A stretch of 64,000 nucleotides of DNA from an uncultured Eubacteriales bacterium (GTDB lineage Bacteria > Bacillota > Clostridia > Oscillospirales > Oscillospiraceae), in assembly GCA_900545515.1 (NCBI GenBank), contig UQZA01000002.1:62001-126000 (forward strand). Direction: 5' to 3'. The position numbers and the translations under genes were made by a program. Below are positions 25,371 to 33,128 of this stretch, one piece after another; position 1 is the stretch's first letter, and each line of letters opens with the position of its first letter. The notes beneath the pieces were generated by a model. The model was not told where the DNA came from, did not search any database, and saw nothing but the letters and a program-made list of their open reading frames with translations.

Positions 25371-25399
25371 GCAGCCCCCGGCTCCCGGCCGGGGGCTGC
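25371..25399 (+). terminator. Hairpin after the ACT-domain gene
   Basis: An 11-bp G/C-rich stem (GCAGCCCCCGG, 7-base loop, complement). A T6 run follows only about 15 bases later, so termination is likely but not textbook. Confidence 0.6.
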
Positions 25400-25508
25400 A
25401 TCTGTATGCGGCGTTTTTTGTCAGATTTTTCCCTGGCGGCGGTCACGACAGCCCGCAGGAGCATAAGATGCCATGAGACAGCAGCGGCTGTCTTATGGAG
25501 GTGATACC

Positions 25509-26249
25509 ATGCTGATTGTGCAAAAATTCGGAGGGACCTCCCTGGAGGGGCGGGAGCGTATTTTCGCTGCGGCCCGCATCATCACCCAGGCGGCCAAGCG
25601 GGGCAGCCGGGTGGTGGCTGTGGTCTCCGCCCAGGGTCAGACTACAGACGATATGATTGCTCAAGCCATATCCATTCATCCACGGGTCACCGCTCGGGAA
25701 ATGGATGCGTACCTCTCCACCGGGGAGCAAGTCTCGGCGGGCCTCCTGGCTATGGCCATCCAGGCCATGGGATATCCGGTGGTTTCTCTCACCGGCTGGC
25801 AGGCCGGCATCCACACCGACGGCACCCACGGAAATGCCCGAATTCTGGGGCTGGGCAATGACCGGATTCTCCAGGAGCTGGACCGGGACAAAATTGTCCT
25901 GGTGGCTGGATTCCAGGGCGTGAACCAGGCCGGAGACATTACAACTCTGGGCCGGGGTGGCTCCGACACCACGGCGGTGGCCCTGGCGGTGTTTCTCCAC
26001 GCGGACCTGTGCCAAATCTACACCGACGTGGACGGCGTTTACGACAAAGACCCCAGGCTGTACCCCGACGCCATGAAATTTGACTGGATCTCTTATGAAA
26101 AAATGCGCAGGCTCATAGCCGGCGGTGCGCAGGTGCTTCATGACCGGTCCGTCGAGTTGGCGCAGCGGTTTGGCCTGGCCATTGAGGTTTTGTCCTCCTT
26201 TACGGGCCAGCCCGGTACCATTGTTTGCGCTGAGGAAAGCGGCACATAA
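25509..26249 (+). CDS. Aspartokinase catalytic domain protein lacking ACT domains
   Basis: Aspartate kinase phosphorylates aspartate at the head of lysine, threonine and methionine synthesis. The 246 residues hold the whole amino-acid-kinase fold: VQKFGGTSL at the start, TTLGRGGSDTTAVALA, and YTDVDGVYDKDPR. The chain stops right after SSFTGQPGTIV, the point where normal aspartokinases (about 400 residues) begin their two regulatory ACT domains. No remnant of ACT coding follows, so this looks like a natural short form. GGAGGTGATACC precedes the ATG. Feedback control, if any, would have to come in trans. Confidence 0.88.
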   Translation: MLIVQKFGGTSLEGRERIFAAARIITQAAKRGSRVVAVVSAQGQTTDDMIAQAISIHPRVTAREMDAYLSTGEQVSAGLLAMAIQAMGYPVVSLTGWQAGIHTDGTHGNARILGLGNDRILQELDRDKIVLVAGFQGVNQAGDITTLGRGGSDTTAVALAVFLHADLCQIYTDVDGVYDKDPRLYPDAMKFDWISYEKMRRLIAGGAQVLHDRSVELAQRFGLAIEVLSSFTGQPGTIVCAEESGT

Positions 26250-26339
26250 CGCCGGATGCCGGTAATGCAGTATATCCTGTCCCGGGCTCCGGTATGATTC
26301 CGGGGCCCGGCGAATAGGCTCTTTGCAGGGAGGGATTGG

Positions 26340-26822
26340 ATGAAGCGGCTTTGCTATGTGGGCTTTCTGGCCACGGTTCTGCTGGGAACGGGCTTGCATT
26401 TTCTCTATGCCTGGCGGCCCATTCCCCTGTTTGGTTTATTTGCGCCGGTCAACGAGAGTGTTTGGGAGCACCTAAAGCTGCTCTACTGGCCGTTTCTGGT
26501 AGTCTGCGGGGTGCTGTCCCACTGGGCGCCGTCTCCGGTTTCCTTCTGGGGGGCGGCCTGCGGGAGTCTGCTGGCTATGCCGCCGGTTCTGCTGGGAAGC
26601 TGGTACACGGCCCGGTATGGCTTTGGGGTGGAGTCCACTGCTTTTGACATTGGGCTGTATGGCCTGGTGGTGGCCTTGGGCTTTCTTTTGCTATGCCGTT
26701 TGCAGAAACGGCCCTGGACGGAGCGGCAAGTGGGGATCTGCATCATGCTGGCGGGGCTGTGGGGCGGCGCCCTTCTGATTGGCTCTGCCGCACCCTTGGA
26801 GCTTCCCCTGTTCGAGCCGTAA
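26340..26822 (+). CDS. DUF6512-like membrane protein
   Basis: A 160-residue protein with about five hydrophobic helices. The segment LFAPVNESVWEHLKLLYWP is the family signature known to me for DUF6512; there is no assigned function. A GGAGGG site precedes the ATG. It follows the aspartokinase by 90 bases with no clear terminator between. Confidence 0.7.
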   Translation: MKRLCYVGFLATVLLGTGLHFLYAWRPIPLFGLFAPVNESVWEHLKLLYWPFLVVCGVLSHWAPSPVSFWGAACGSLLAMPPVLLGSWYTARYGFGVESTAFDIGLYGLVVALGFLLLCRLQKRPWTERQVGICIMLAGLWGGALLIGSAAPLELPLFEP

Positions 26823-26995
26823 AAATCGTTCGACGGGAAGCGGCAAGCTCTGCTGTTTTCTTCGAAAACCTGGGAAAATGCCTGGAAATTTTCAGAAAAA
26901 GTTCCCGATTTCCTTTCGGTTTTGTCGCTTTCTGCGTTATTTTTTTCTGTCTTTTTAGAATCAAATGTGATTCAATAGAGACGGGGGGCGAGGAC

Positions 26996-27286
26996 ATGAC
27001 CAGAAGCATTTTGATGTATGAGCGGCCGTATCACGATGAAACGGGACGGCGGTTCCTGCTGCAGTATTATCTCCTCATCGATGAGGTAATTTTCGGCTGC
27101 AACAGCCTGGAAATTTATGGGGCGAAGACGCTATTATTCCAAGGGGATACGCTCCTGGATCAAAAGGCCATTCGAGGTCTGACGCCCTTTGGCCCCAAAA
27201 TCACCTCGATTCTCAATTGCTTGGCAGATGGCTTGATCCAGCCGAAGGCTATGGAGCATATGGTTTTCGATATGGTTTGCGCCTGA
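26996..27286 (+). CDS. DUF6514-like small protein
   Basis: A 96-residue soluble protein. The segment RRFLLQYYLLIDEVIFGCNS and the helical end IQPKAMEHMVFD fit a small clostridial family of unknown function. The ATG lies after a GGCGAGGA ribosome site. It precedes nrdR, which has its own promoter. Confidence 0.6.
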   Translation: MTRSILMYERPYHDETGRRFLLQYYLLIDEVIFGCNSLEIYGAKTLLFQGDTLLDQKAIRGLTPFGPKITSILNCLADGLIQPKAMEHMVFDMVCA

Positions 27287-27300
27287 TATGCGGAAAATAC

Positions 27301-27329
27301 TGGACATGGGGAAAATCCTTTGCTATAAT
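27301..27329 (+). promoter_or_regulatory. Promoter of nrdR
   Basis: TGGACA at 27301-27306, 17 bases, TATAAT at 27324-27329 with an extended TG. Confidence 0.75.
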
Positions 27330-27360
27330 GTACAAAAGCATACGGAGAGGAGCCAATTCC

Positions 27361-27816
27361 ATGAAATGTCCTTACTGCGGCGACCAGGAAAGTAAGGTGG
27401 TGGATTCCCGCCACTCTGACGATGGCCTCAGCATCCGGCGGCGGCGGGAGTGCCTGTCCTGCCAGAAGCGGTTTACCACATATGAAACGGTGGAGAGTCT
27501 GCCCATCATTGTCGTCAAAAAGGATGGCAGCCGCCAGTCCTTTGACCGGAACAAGGTGCTCAATGGCATGGTCCGGGCCTGCGAGAAGCGGCCGGTGCCT
27601 CTGGCCTCCCTGGAGCAGGCGGTTTCGGAGATTGAGCAAATTTTGCAGAACTCTTTGGAGCGGGAGGTCCGGTCCGAGACCATCGGCGAACTGGTGATGG
27701 AGCGCCTGAGGCGGCTGGACGAGGTTTCTTACGTGCGGTTTGCCTCTGTCTACCGGCAATTTAAAGACGTGCACAGCTTTATGGACGAGCTAAACAAATT
27801 TTTGGAAGAAAAGTAA
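27361..27816 (+). CDS. nrdR: Transcriptional repressor NrdR
   Basis: NrdR represses ribonucleotide reductase genes in response to dATP/ATP. The 151-residue protein has the N-terminal zinc ribbon (MKCPYCG, then CLSCQKRFTTYE), the linker RRRREC, and an ATP-cone (VVKKDGSRQSFDRNKVLNGM). The length is typical. GGAGAGGAG precedes the ATG. No ribonucleotide reductase gene lies in the window, so its targets are elsewhere. Confidence 0.95.
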   Translation: MKCPYCGDQESKVVDSRHSDDGLSIRRRRECLSCQKRFTTYETVESLPIIVVKKDGSRQSFDRNKVLNGMVRACEKRPVPLASLEQAVSEIEQILQNSLEREVRSETIGELVMERLRRLDEVSYVRFASVYRQFKDVHSFMDELNKFLEEK

Positions 27817-27829
27817 AAGGGGGAGCCCC

Positions 27830-28246
27830 ATGACAGTTTGGAGAATACTCAGTTTTCTGATCCTGCTTACGCCGGTTCTCACCCTGATTCTGGGGCTAAT
27901 TTGCTGGCGGTATCCGCCCAAGGGTCCCACGTGGGCGTTGGGTTACCGGTCCCGCCGGGCCCGGGCCAGCCGGGAGGCCTGGCAGTTTGCCCAGAATGTG
28001 GCGGGCCAGATTTGGCTTTGCCTGGGGCTGACGTTGACGGCGGTGTTCGCCATTGTGTGCATATGCTTGCGGAACCGGGGGGTAGAGACCCTGTGCCAGG
28101 CGGCTCTGATTTGCATCATCGTGGAGGATCTTTTGGTGTTTGCCTCCATGGTTCCCACAGAGGTGCTGCTCACCCGCCGCTTTGACCGGCTGGGCCGGTG
28201 GCGGGAGCCTGCCCAACCCAAGGCAAAAAGGCGCAGTGCAGAGTAA
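27830..28246 (+). CDS. SdpI-like membrane protein
   Basis: A 138-residue membrane protein with about three helices. The motif LGYRSRRARASREAWQFAQN matches the SdpI family pattern (GYRTxxSxxxxExWxxAN). SdpI of Bacillus gives immunity to the SDP toxin, but most homologues have unknown roles and no toxin gene is near. It lies 13 bases after nrdR and is probably co-transcribed. Confidence 0.72.
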   Translation: MTVWRILSFLILLTPVLTLILGLICWRYPPKGPTWALGYRSRRARASREAWQFAQNVAGQIWLCLGLTLTAVFAIVCICLRNRGVETLCQAALICIIVEDLLVFASMVPTEVLLTRRFDRLGRWREPAQPKAKRRSAE

Positions 28247-28251
28247 AAAAC

Positions 28252-28306
28252 GGCTTGGAGGAAACGCAGACGAGAGTGACTCGCCGCGTTTCCCCCAAGC
28301 CTTTTT
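28252..28306. terminator. Bidirectional terminator between convergent genes
   Basis: A long stem (GGCTTGG plus AGGAAACGC pairing with GCGTTTCC and CCAAGCC) is followed by CTTTTTG on plus and by a T-run on minus. It serves both the SdpI-like gene and the lipoprotein gene. Confidence 0.8.
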
Positions 28307-28324
28307 GATTTTTAGAACAGAAGC

Positions 28325-29053
28325 TCAGGCGCCCTGGGTGATTTGAGGAAGAAAATGCAGATTGGACGCATTGAACTCCACCCGGTTTTTGGGATAGGAG
28401 ACGGACCCTGTCACCGTGCCCGGGAGCTGCGCGTCATCCTCCCAGGTGATGCGGACCAGAGGCATCTGCTGGGCGTAGTCCTTCCAGGCGCCGTTTGCCT
28501 GCATCTGGGCGTCGGTTTGCTCCGCCGCCTTTTGGAACGCCTCCAGATCCTCCCCGCTCAGGTATTGGGTGACTGGTGTGGCGCTGTGCCAGAAAGCGAA
28601 GTGCTGGGTTTCCGCCAGGGTTTCCTCCTCGTATCCAACGCCGCCCGCCCCGGTGCGCAGAGACGTGAACTGCTGCACGCTGCTGCCGTAGGTGCTGGTC
28701 AATTGGGCTTTGACCTGGGCCATATCGGCCTCGTCAGGATACACCAGGAGCACATTCACCAGACGCAGGACGCCGGCGTCGTCCTCCTGGAAGGAGAATA
28801 CAGCGTGGCTGGTGGTCTCGCCGAAGCATTCCAGCTGCTCAATGGCAAAGGCAGGCTGCTCCCCAGAGTCGCTGGTCGTGACGGCGTCCTGGGAGACGCC
28901 ATAGGCCGCCATGACTTCCTCCGGAGTCATCTCCCAGGAGGTTTTGGGGAATTCCAAGAGTCGGCCCTCGCCCTGTACCGGGGCAGCGCAGGCTGTCAAA
29001 AGCAAGGCCAGGCCTACCAGTGCGCAGAAGAACGACCAATTGCGTTTTTTCAT
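28325..29053 (-). CDS. Lipoprotein of unknown function
   Basis: A 242-residue exported lipoprotein. It has a signal peptide MKKRNWSFFCALVGLALLLT with lipobox LLTACAA, so Cys23 would be lipidated. The mature part is acidic, with no recognised domain. The ATG at 29053 follows GGAGGG; a GTG/ATG seven codons earlier is less likely. It stands alone with a perfect consensus promoter and a shared terminator. Confidence 0.8.
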   Translation of the reverse strand: MKKRNWSFFCALVGLALLLTACAAPVQGEGRLLEFPKTSWEMTPEEVMAAYGVSQDAVTTSDSGEQPAFAIEQLECFGETTSHAVFSFQEDDAGVLRLVNVLLVYPDEADMAQVKAQLTSTYGSSVQQFTSLRTGAGGVGYEEETLAETQHFAFWHSATPVTQYLSGEDLEAFQKAAEQTDAQMQANGAWKDYAQQMPLVRITWEDDAQLPGTVTGSVSYPKNRVEFNASNLHFLPQITQGA

Positions 29054-29131
29054 GAAAATCCCTCCTTCGGTCATGTTTCAGAATTTACAGCTTTTCCTAT
29101 CATACGGGGAAACCTGCTAATGTATAAGCAT

Positions 29132-29160
29132 ATTATATATTAAATTCTGCGCTGTGTCAA
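29132..29160 (-). promoter_or_regulatory. Consensus promoter of the lipoprotein gene
   Basis: TTGACA at 29160-29155, 17 bases, TATAAT at 29137-29132, in an A/T-rich patch. Confidence 0.85.
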
Positions 29161-29379
29161 CCTGGTTCAACTAAATTGGGGAAATAGCCCATCACCTATA
29201 CTGGGCCTTCCAAAGGCACTGACGCGGGACGCTCCTGCGCCCATGCAGGAGCGAGGTATTCCGTCGGTTTTAATGGCGGATTCGGCCATGCTGTGGATCG
29301 ATTGTGCAATAAAAAGACATTCCTTGTGATCAGGGCGTGAAAAAGACGCGGATTGCTATGGAATTGGGGGATTTTTTTC
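29161..29379. other. Intergenic region between the lipoprotein and ylxM promoters
   Basis: About 220 bases without a supported gene. An 8-bp hairpin (GCTCCTGC and complement) lies at 29231-29252 with no T-run. The SRP RNA, sometimes near ffh, was looked for and not found. Confidence 0.5.
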
Positions 29380-29408
29380 TTGACAAGCCAGAGAAAATCC
29401 GCTATACT
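29380..29408 (+). promoter_or_regulatory. Promoter of the ylxM-ffh operon
   Basis: TTGACA at 29380-29385, 17 bases, TATACT at 29403-29408. Confidence 0.85.
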
Positions 29409-29450
29409 AGGGAAGCTGTTAAGGGAAAAGCCTTGATAGGAGGGAGCCCT

Positions 29451-29801
29451 GTGAAGCTGGAGGAACTGGAGTTATCCCTGCTGTTTGACTATTACGGGGA
29501 GCTGCTGACGGAAAAGCAGCGGACCTGCTTTGAGCTGTATTACAACCAGGATTTTTCCCTGGGGGAGATTGCCGGGGAGGCCGGGATCAGCCGCCAGGCG
29601 GTGTACGACACCTTGGCCCGGGCGGAGAGCGCCCTGCGGACCATGGAGGGAAGAGTCGGCGCGGTGGCCCGGGATTTGGCCTGCCGGAAGGCGCTGGCCC
29701 GCATTCGTCAGGCGGCAGAGACCTTGGCCCAGAGTGAGGATCCAGTCACGGCCGGTCTGGCTGGGGAAATTCTGGAGGCTGCCGCCACCATGAAGGAGTA
29801 A
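29451..29801 (+). CDS. ylxM: YlxM-family SRP-associated HTH protein
   Basis: A 116-residue protein with a sigma-factor-like helix-turn-helix (YYNQDFSLGEIAGEAGISRQ, then AVYDTLARAES). YlxM/p13 proteins lie before ffh in Firmicutes and bind SRP RNA in the studied member. The start is a GTG at 29451, placed after the promoter and eight bases after GGAGGG; a longer frame upstream would run through the promoter. It ends three bases before ffh. Confidence 0.88.
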   Translation: MKLEELELSLLFDYYGELLTEKQRTCFELYYNQDFSLGEIAGEAGISRQAVYDTLARAESALRTMEGRVGAVARDLACRKALARIRQAAETLAQSEDPVTAGLAGEILEAAATMKE

Positions 29802-29804
29802 ACT

Positions 29805-31157
29805 ATGGCGTTTGAAGGCTTAACTGAAAAATTATCCGCCACCTTTAAAAAGCTCCGCGGCAAGGGACGCCTGAAGGAGTCCGACGTCAAGGAGGCCATG
29901 CGGGAGATCCGCCTGGCCCTTTTGGAGGCCGATGTGAGCTACAAGGTGGTGAAGGACTTCACCAAGTCGGTGACGGAGCGCTGCATCGGCGCCGACGTGC
30001 TGGAGTCTCTGACGCCTGCCCAGATGATTGTGAAAATCGTCAACGAGGAGCTCACCCGCCTCATGGGCAGCGAAACTCAACACATTACCATCAACCCCAA
30101 AGGTCCCACCGTGGTGATGCTGGTGGGCCTCCAGGGCGCAGGCAAAACCACCAACGGCTCGAAGCTGGCCGGACTCATGAAGCGCCAGGGCCGGAACCCC
30201 CTACTGGTGGCCTGTGACATCTACCGCCCCGCCGCCATCCGGCAGCTGGAGGTCTGCGGCGAGAAGCTGGGTTTGCCGGTGTTCCAAATGGGTCAGACCA
30301 ATCCGGTGGACATCGCCAAGGCTGCTGTGCAGCATGCCATTCGCCACGGCAATGACATGGTGTTCCTGGATACTGCCGGCCGGCTCCACATCGATGAGAC
30401 ATTGATGGAGGAGCTGAAGGCGGTGAAGGCGGCAGTGAATCCCCAGGAGATTATGCTGGTGGTGGACGCCATGACCGGCCAAGACGCGGTGAACGCTGCC
30501 CAGAGCTTCAACGAGTGGCTGGACATCGACAGCGTTATGCTCACCAAGCTGGACGGCGACGCCAGAGGTGGCGCTGCCCTTTCCGTCCGGGCGGTGACCG
30601 GCAAGCCCATAAAGTTTGTGGGCACCGGGGAGAAGCTGGAGAACATTGAGGCCTTCCATCCGGACCGGATGGCCTCCCGCATCCTGGGCATGGGCGATGT
30701 GCTCAGCCTCATCGAGAAGGCAGAGAAGGCCTATGACGCCAAAAAGGCTGCCGAGCTGGAGGAGAAGCTCCGGTCCAACAAGTTCACGTTGGCCGATTTT
30801 TATGACCAGCTGGTCCAGCTGAAATCCATGGGCTCCATGCAGGAAATTTTGGCTCAGCTGCCAGGCGGGGCCAATATGAAGGATCTGAAGGTGGATGAGA
30901 AGGCCATGACCCGGACCGAGGCCATCATTCTCTCCATGACCCCCAAGGAGCGGGACAACCCCTCCATCATCAACGCCAGCCGGAAGCAGCGGATTGCCCA
31001 GGGTGCGGGAGTCCGCCCCCAGGATGTCAATTCCCTCCTGAGCCAATTTGAAACTATGCGGAAGCTGGTGCGCCAGTTCTCCGGCCCCGGCGCAGGGAAA
31101 AAAATGAAGCGCATGGGCCGCATGAAGGGCATGCCCGGGGGCATCCCCGGCCTGTGA
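29805..31157 (+). CDS. ffh: Signal recognition particle protein Ffh
   Basis: Ffh is the GTPase that binds signal peptides and SRP RNA and docks with FtsY. The 450 residues hold the N domain, the G domain with GLQGAGKTT, DTAGR and TKLDGDARGG, and the M domain from about residue 300 with a methionine-rich tail (KMKRMGRMKGMPGG). Length and order are normal. It is coupled to ylxM and followed by rpsP. Confidence 0.97.
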   Translation: MAFEGLTEKLSATFKKLRGKGRLKESDVKEAMREIRLALLEADVSYKVVKDFTKSVTERCIGADVLESLTPAQMIVKIVNEELTRLMGSETQHITINPKGPTVVMLVGLQGAGKTTNGSKLAGLMKRQGRNPLLVACDIYRPAAIRQLEVCGEKLGLPVFQMGQTNPVDIAKAAVQHAIRHGNDMVFLDTAGRLHIDETLMEELKAVKAAVNPQEIMLVVDAMTGQDAVNAAQSFNEWLDIDSVMLTKLDGDARGGAALSVRAVTGKPIKFVGTGEKLENIEAFHPDRMASRILGMGDVLSLIEKAEKAYDAKKAAELEEKLRSNKFTLADFYDQLVQLKSMGSMQEILAQLPGGANMKDLKVDEKAMTRTEAIILSMTPKERDNPSIINASRKQRIAQGAGVRPQDVNSLLSQFETMRKLVRQFSGPGAGKKMKRMGRMKGMPGGIPGL

Positions 31158-31223
31158 TCGTTCGTAACCGGCCCCTTTGGGCTTTACGATATATATTACT
31201 ATGATATTTGGAGGTGAAACCCC

Positions 31224-31463
31224 ATGGTGAAGATCAGACTGAGAAGAATGGGTGCAAAGAAGGCTCCGTACTACCGCATTGTGGTTGCCGACTCCCGGTC
31301 TCCCCGGGATGGCCGCTGCATCGAGGAAATCGGCGCCTACAATCCCCTGACCGAGCCCGCTACCATTACGGTGGACAGCGAAAAGGCGAAGACCTGGATT
31401 CAGAACGGCGCCCAGCCCACCGATACAGTCCGGGGCCTGTTGAAGAAGGCCGGTGTGCTGTAA
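31224..31463 (+). CDS. rpsP: Ribosomal protein S16
   Basis: A 79-residue 30S subunit protein starting MVKIRLRRMGAKKAPYYRIV, the family signature, with the SPRDGRCIEEIGAYNP segment. GGAGGTG precedes the ATG. It is the third gene of the ffh operon. Confidence 0.97.
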   Translation: MVKIRLRRMGAKKAPYYRIVVADSRSPRDGRCIEEIGAYNPLTEPATITVDSEKAKTWIQNGAQPTDTVRGLLKKAGVL

Positions 31464-31485
31464 GATGGCCGAAGGAGCGTTGGCT

Positions 31486-31716
31486 ATGAAAGAGCTTTTG
31501 CTGTACGTGGCAAAAAACCTGGTCGATCATCCGGACGCAGTTAGCGTCACCCAAACCGAAGGCGAGGACGGAACCCTGCTGGAGCTCCGGGTTGCCTCTG
31601 AGGATATGGGGAAGGTCATTGGCCGGCAAGGCAGAATCGCCAAGGAAATCCGGACCATTGTCAAAACCGTTGCCCAGCGCAATGGGGAGAGAATTACGGT
31701 GGACATTGTCGATTAA
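31486..31716 (+). CDS. khpA: KH domain RNA-binding protein KhpA
   Basis: A 76-residue single-KH protein with the GxxG loop in GKVIGRQGRIAKEIR. KhpA pairs with KhpB (Jag) in Firmicutes to bind RNA and affect cell elongation. The ATG at 31486 follows AAGGAG by eight bases; two in-frame ATGs upstream lack ribosome sites. It is followed at once by a terminator; rimM, trmD and rplS, which usually come next, are absent here. Confidence 0.92.
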   Translation: MKELLLYVAKNLVDHPDAVSVTQTEGEDGTLLELRVASEDMGKVIGRQGRIAKEIRTIVKTVAQRNGERITVDIVD

Positions 31717-31723
31717 AACAAAC

Positions 31724-31765
31724 GGGATATGGATTGCTGTACCGCAGTCCATATCCCTTGTTTTT
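31724..31765 (+). terminator. Intrinsic terminator of the ffh operon
   Basis: A stem of about 13 bp (GGGATATGGA and complement, two mismatched bases near the loop) is followed by TTGTTTTT. It also overlaps the end of the convergent gene. Confidence 0.88.
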
Positions 31766-32780
31766 ATGTTTCGATTGTCCGGGGGCACTTTGGCAGGGTC
31801 TTCCGAAGGACCTGAGTCAGGGATTCGCTCCGGATGTTTGCGGCAGTAGGCCCCTCCGGCGTCACAGCTTGGCCGTCTGCCAGGAAGGTCAGGGAGCAGG
31901 GGTCGTCAGAAACGACCTGGTCAATGGCTAAGAGATCCTGGGTCAGCTCCATGAGGCCAAACGGGTAGGAGTGAGCCGTCCGGGCGTTTTGCACCTGCTG
32001 GAATACGGCCTGCTGCGTCTCTGGGGATGCACCTTGGGCGTATAGCAGAACCAACAGGCTACCCAAGGGCTGAAGTTCCTCCAGCTGGGCGGGTAGGGTG
32101 GCTGCGGTTTCGTCGGAGTAGTCCAGGTGCAGGGCGTAAGGCATCCGCTCCTCTTCCAGGGCGCGGCACAGCTCCAGAACCAGGGGCCCGTGGGCATCCA
32201 CTGAGAGCAGGAGGTTGGGAAACCGGGCCAGGTTGGCCAGGTTCCAGTCAGCGCCCCGGGCCCCAGTGGTGAATACCACAAAGGCACAGGTGGGGTGCTC
32301 CCGGAGCAGCTGCTCCAGTACGTCCTGCTCCAACTGGAAATCCTGCAAAAGGAAAACCCGAATCCCCAGCTCTGTCCCCTCAGTCACCAGTCGCTGCAAA
32401 TAGAGCCGGGACAGGCCCTGGCTCCCGGCCTGTATGGTGAGGGCCCAGGGGACATTGAAGCCTTGGGCAGCCTCAATCTCCCGGATGCGCCGGGCCCCCT
32501 TGCTGCAGGCCTCATAGCCCACATTGATTCCAAAGGTCTTCAGGGTCTGGCGGTCACAGGTTCGCAGCGCCCGGTCCAGGAGCTGATAATAAGGGCTGGT
32601 CTCATTTTCCAGCATACTCCGGCATAGGGTCAGAAAGTGACGCTCAAAGGTCCCCTTGGAAAAGGTGAGCGCCAGGTCTACCAGATTCCGAAGGGAGCGG
32701 TGGGCGTCCCGCTCCATATCCCGCAGTGCCCGGTCCACGGTATTCTCAATCAGAAGCCGGGTCAAATCTCGTTTCCGCAA
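31764..32780 (-). CDS. Conserved-looking protein of unknown function, 338 residues
   Basis: A soluble protein not recognised as a named family. The N-terminal 90 residues are helical and basic (MRKRDLTRLLIENTVDRALR). The rest alternates strands and helices in TIM-barrel-like fashion (LKTFGINVGYEACSKG, NVPWALTIQAG, CAFVVFTTGA). No CxxxCxxC radical-SAM motif is present. The start taken is a TTG at 32780 with GAGGGGG seven bases upstream; an ATG at 32804 has no ribosome site. It is a single gene, convergent with the ffh operon. Confidence 0.7.
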   Translation of the reverse strand: MRKRDLTRLLIENTVDRALRDMERDAHRSLRNLVDLALTFSKGTFERHFLTLCRSMLENETSPYYQLLDRALRTCDRQTLKTFGINVGYEACSKGARRIREIEAAQGFNVPWALTIQAGSQGLSRLYLQRLVTEGTELGIRVFLLQDFQLEQDVLEQLLREHPTCAFVVFTTGARGADWNLANLARFPNLLLSVDAHGPLVLELCRALEEERMPYALHLDYSDETAATLPAQLEELQPLGSLLVLLYAQGASPETQQAVFQQVQNARTAHSYPFGLMELTQDLLAIDQVVSDDPCSLTFLADGQAVTPEGPTAANIRSESLTQVLRKTLPKCPRTIET

Positions 32781-32804
32781 AGAAATTCCCCCTCTATGGG
32801 TCAT

Positions 32805-33128
32805 CCGTTTTTGTTATCATACCTTGCCCCGGGCCGGGAATGTAGGGACAGTTTTCCGGTTCTGTCCAAAAGAAGTTATGGAAGTTACCGGCCCGGGCTT
32901 GGGGCCGGCTGCCGTCCTCCGGCGTTGCGGCGGGATTGCTCATTTGGGCCACTGTGGTATATAATTGGAAAACAGGAATCTTTGGCGGGGCGCCACCATC
33001 TAAATCATATGTTGAAGAGCCTGCTGCAAAATGTAAATTCTGCGGCAGGCTCTTTCCTTGCTGTTTCATCCATTGCTGGTGCGGGTTTGACTGGAATGCT
33101 TCCGACTCATTTGGCGCTGCTACCGGCC
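32805..33128. other. Intergenic region with a hairpin
   Basis: About 320 bases. A TATAAT box lies at about 32959 on plus with a weak -35. A 14-bp stem (AAGAGCCTGCTGCA and its complement with one G-T pair) spans 33015-33054. The stem could end the minus-strand gene at 33129 or a short plus-strand RNA. No T-run is strong in either direction. Confidence 0.4.

Noticed and set aside
29085..29379. A search for the SRP RNA gene upstream of ffh.
   Set aside because: The conserved SRP Alu and S-domain sequences were not found; only a plain 8-bp hairpin is present.
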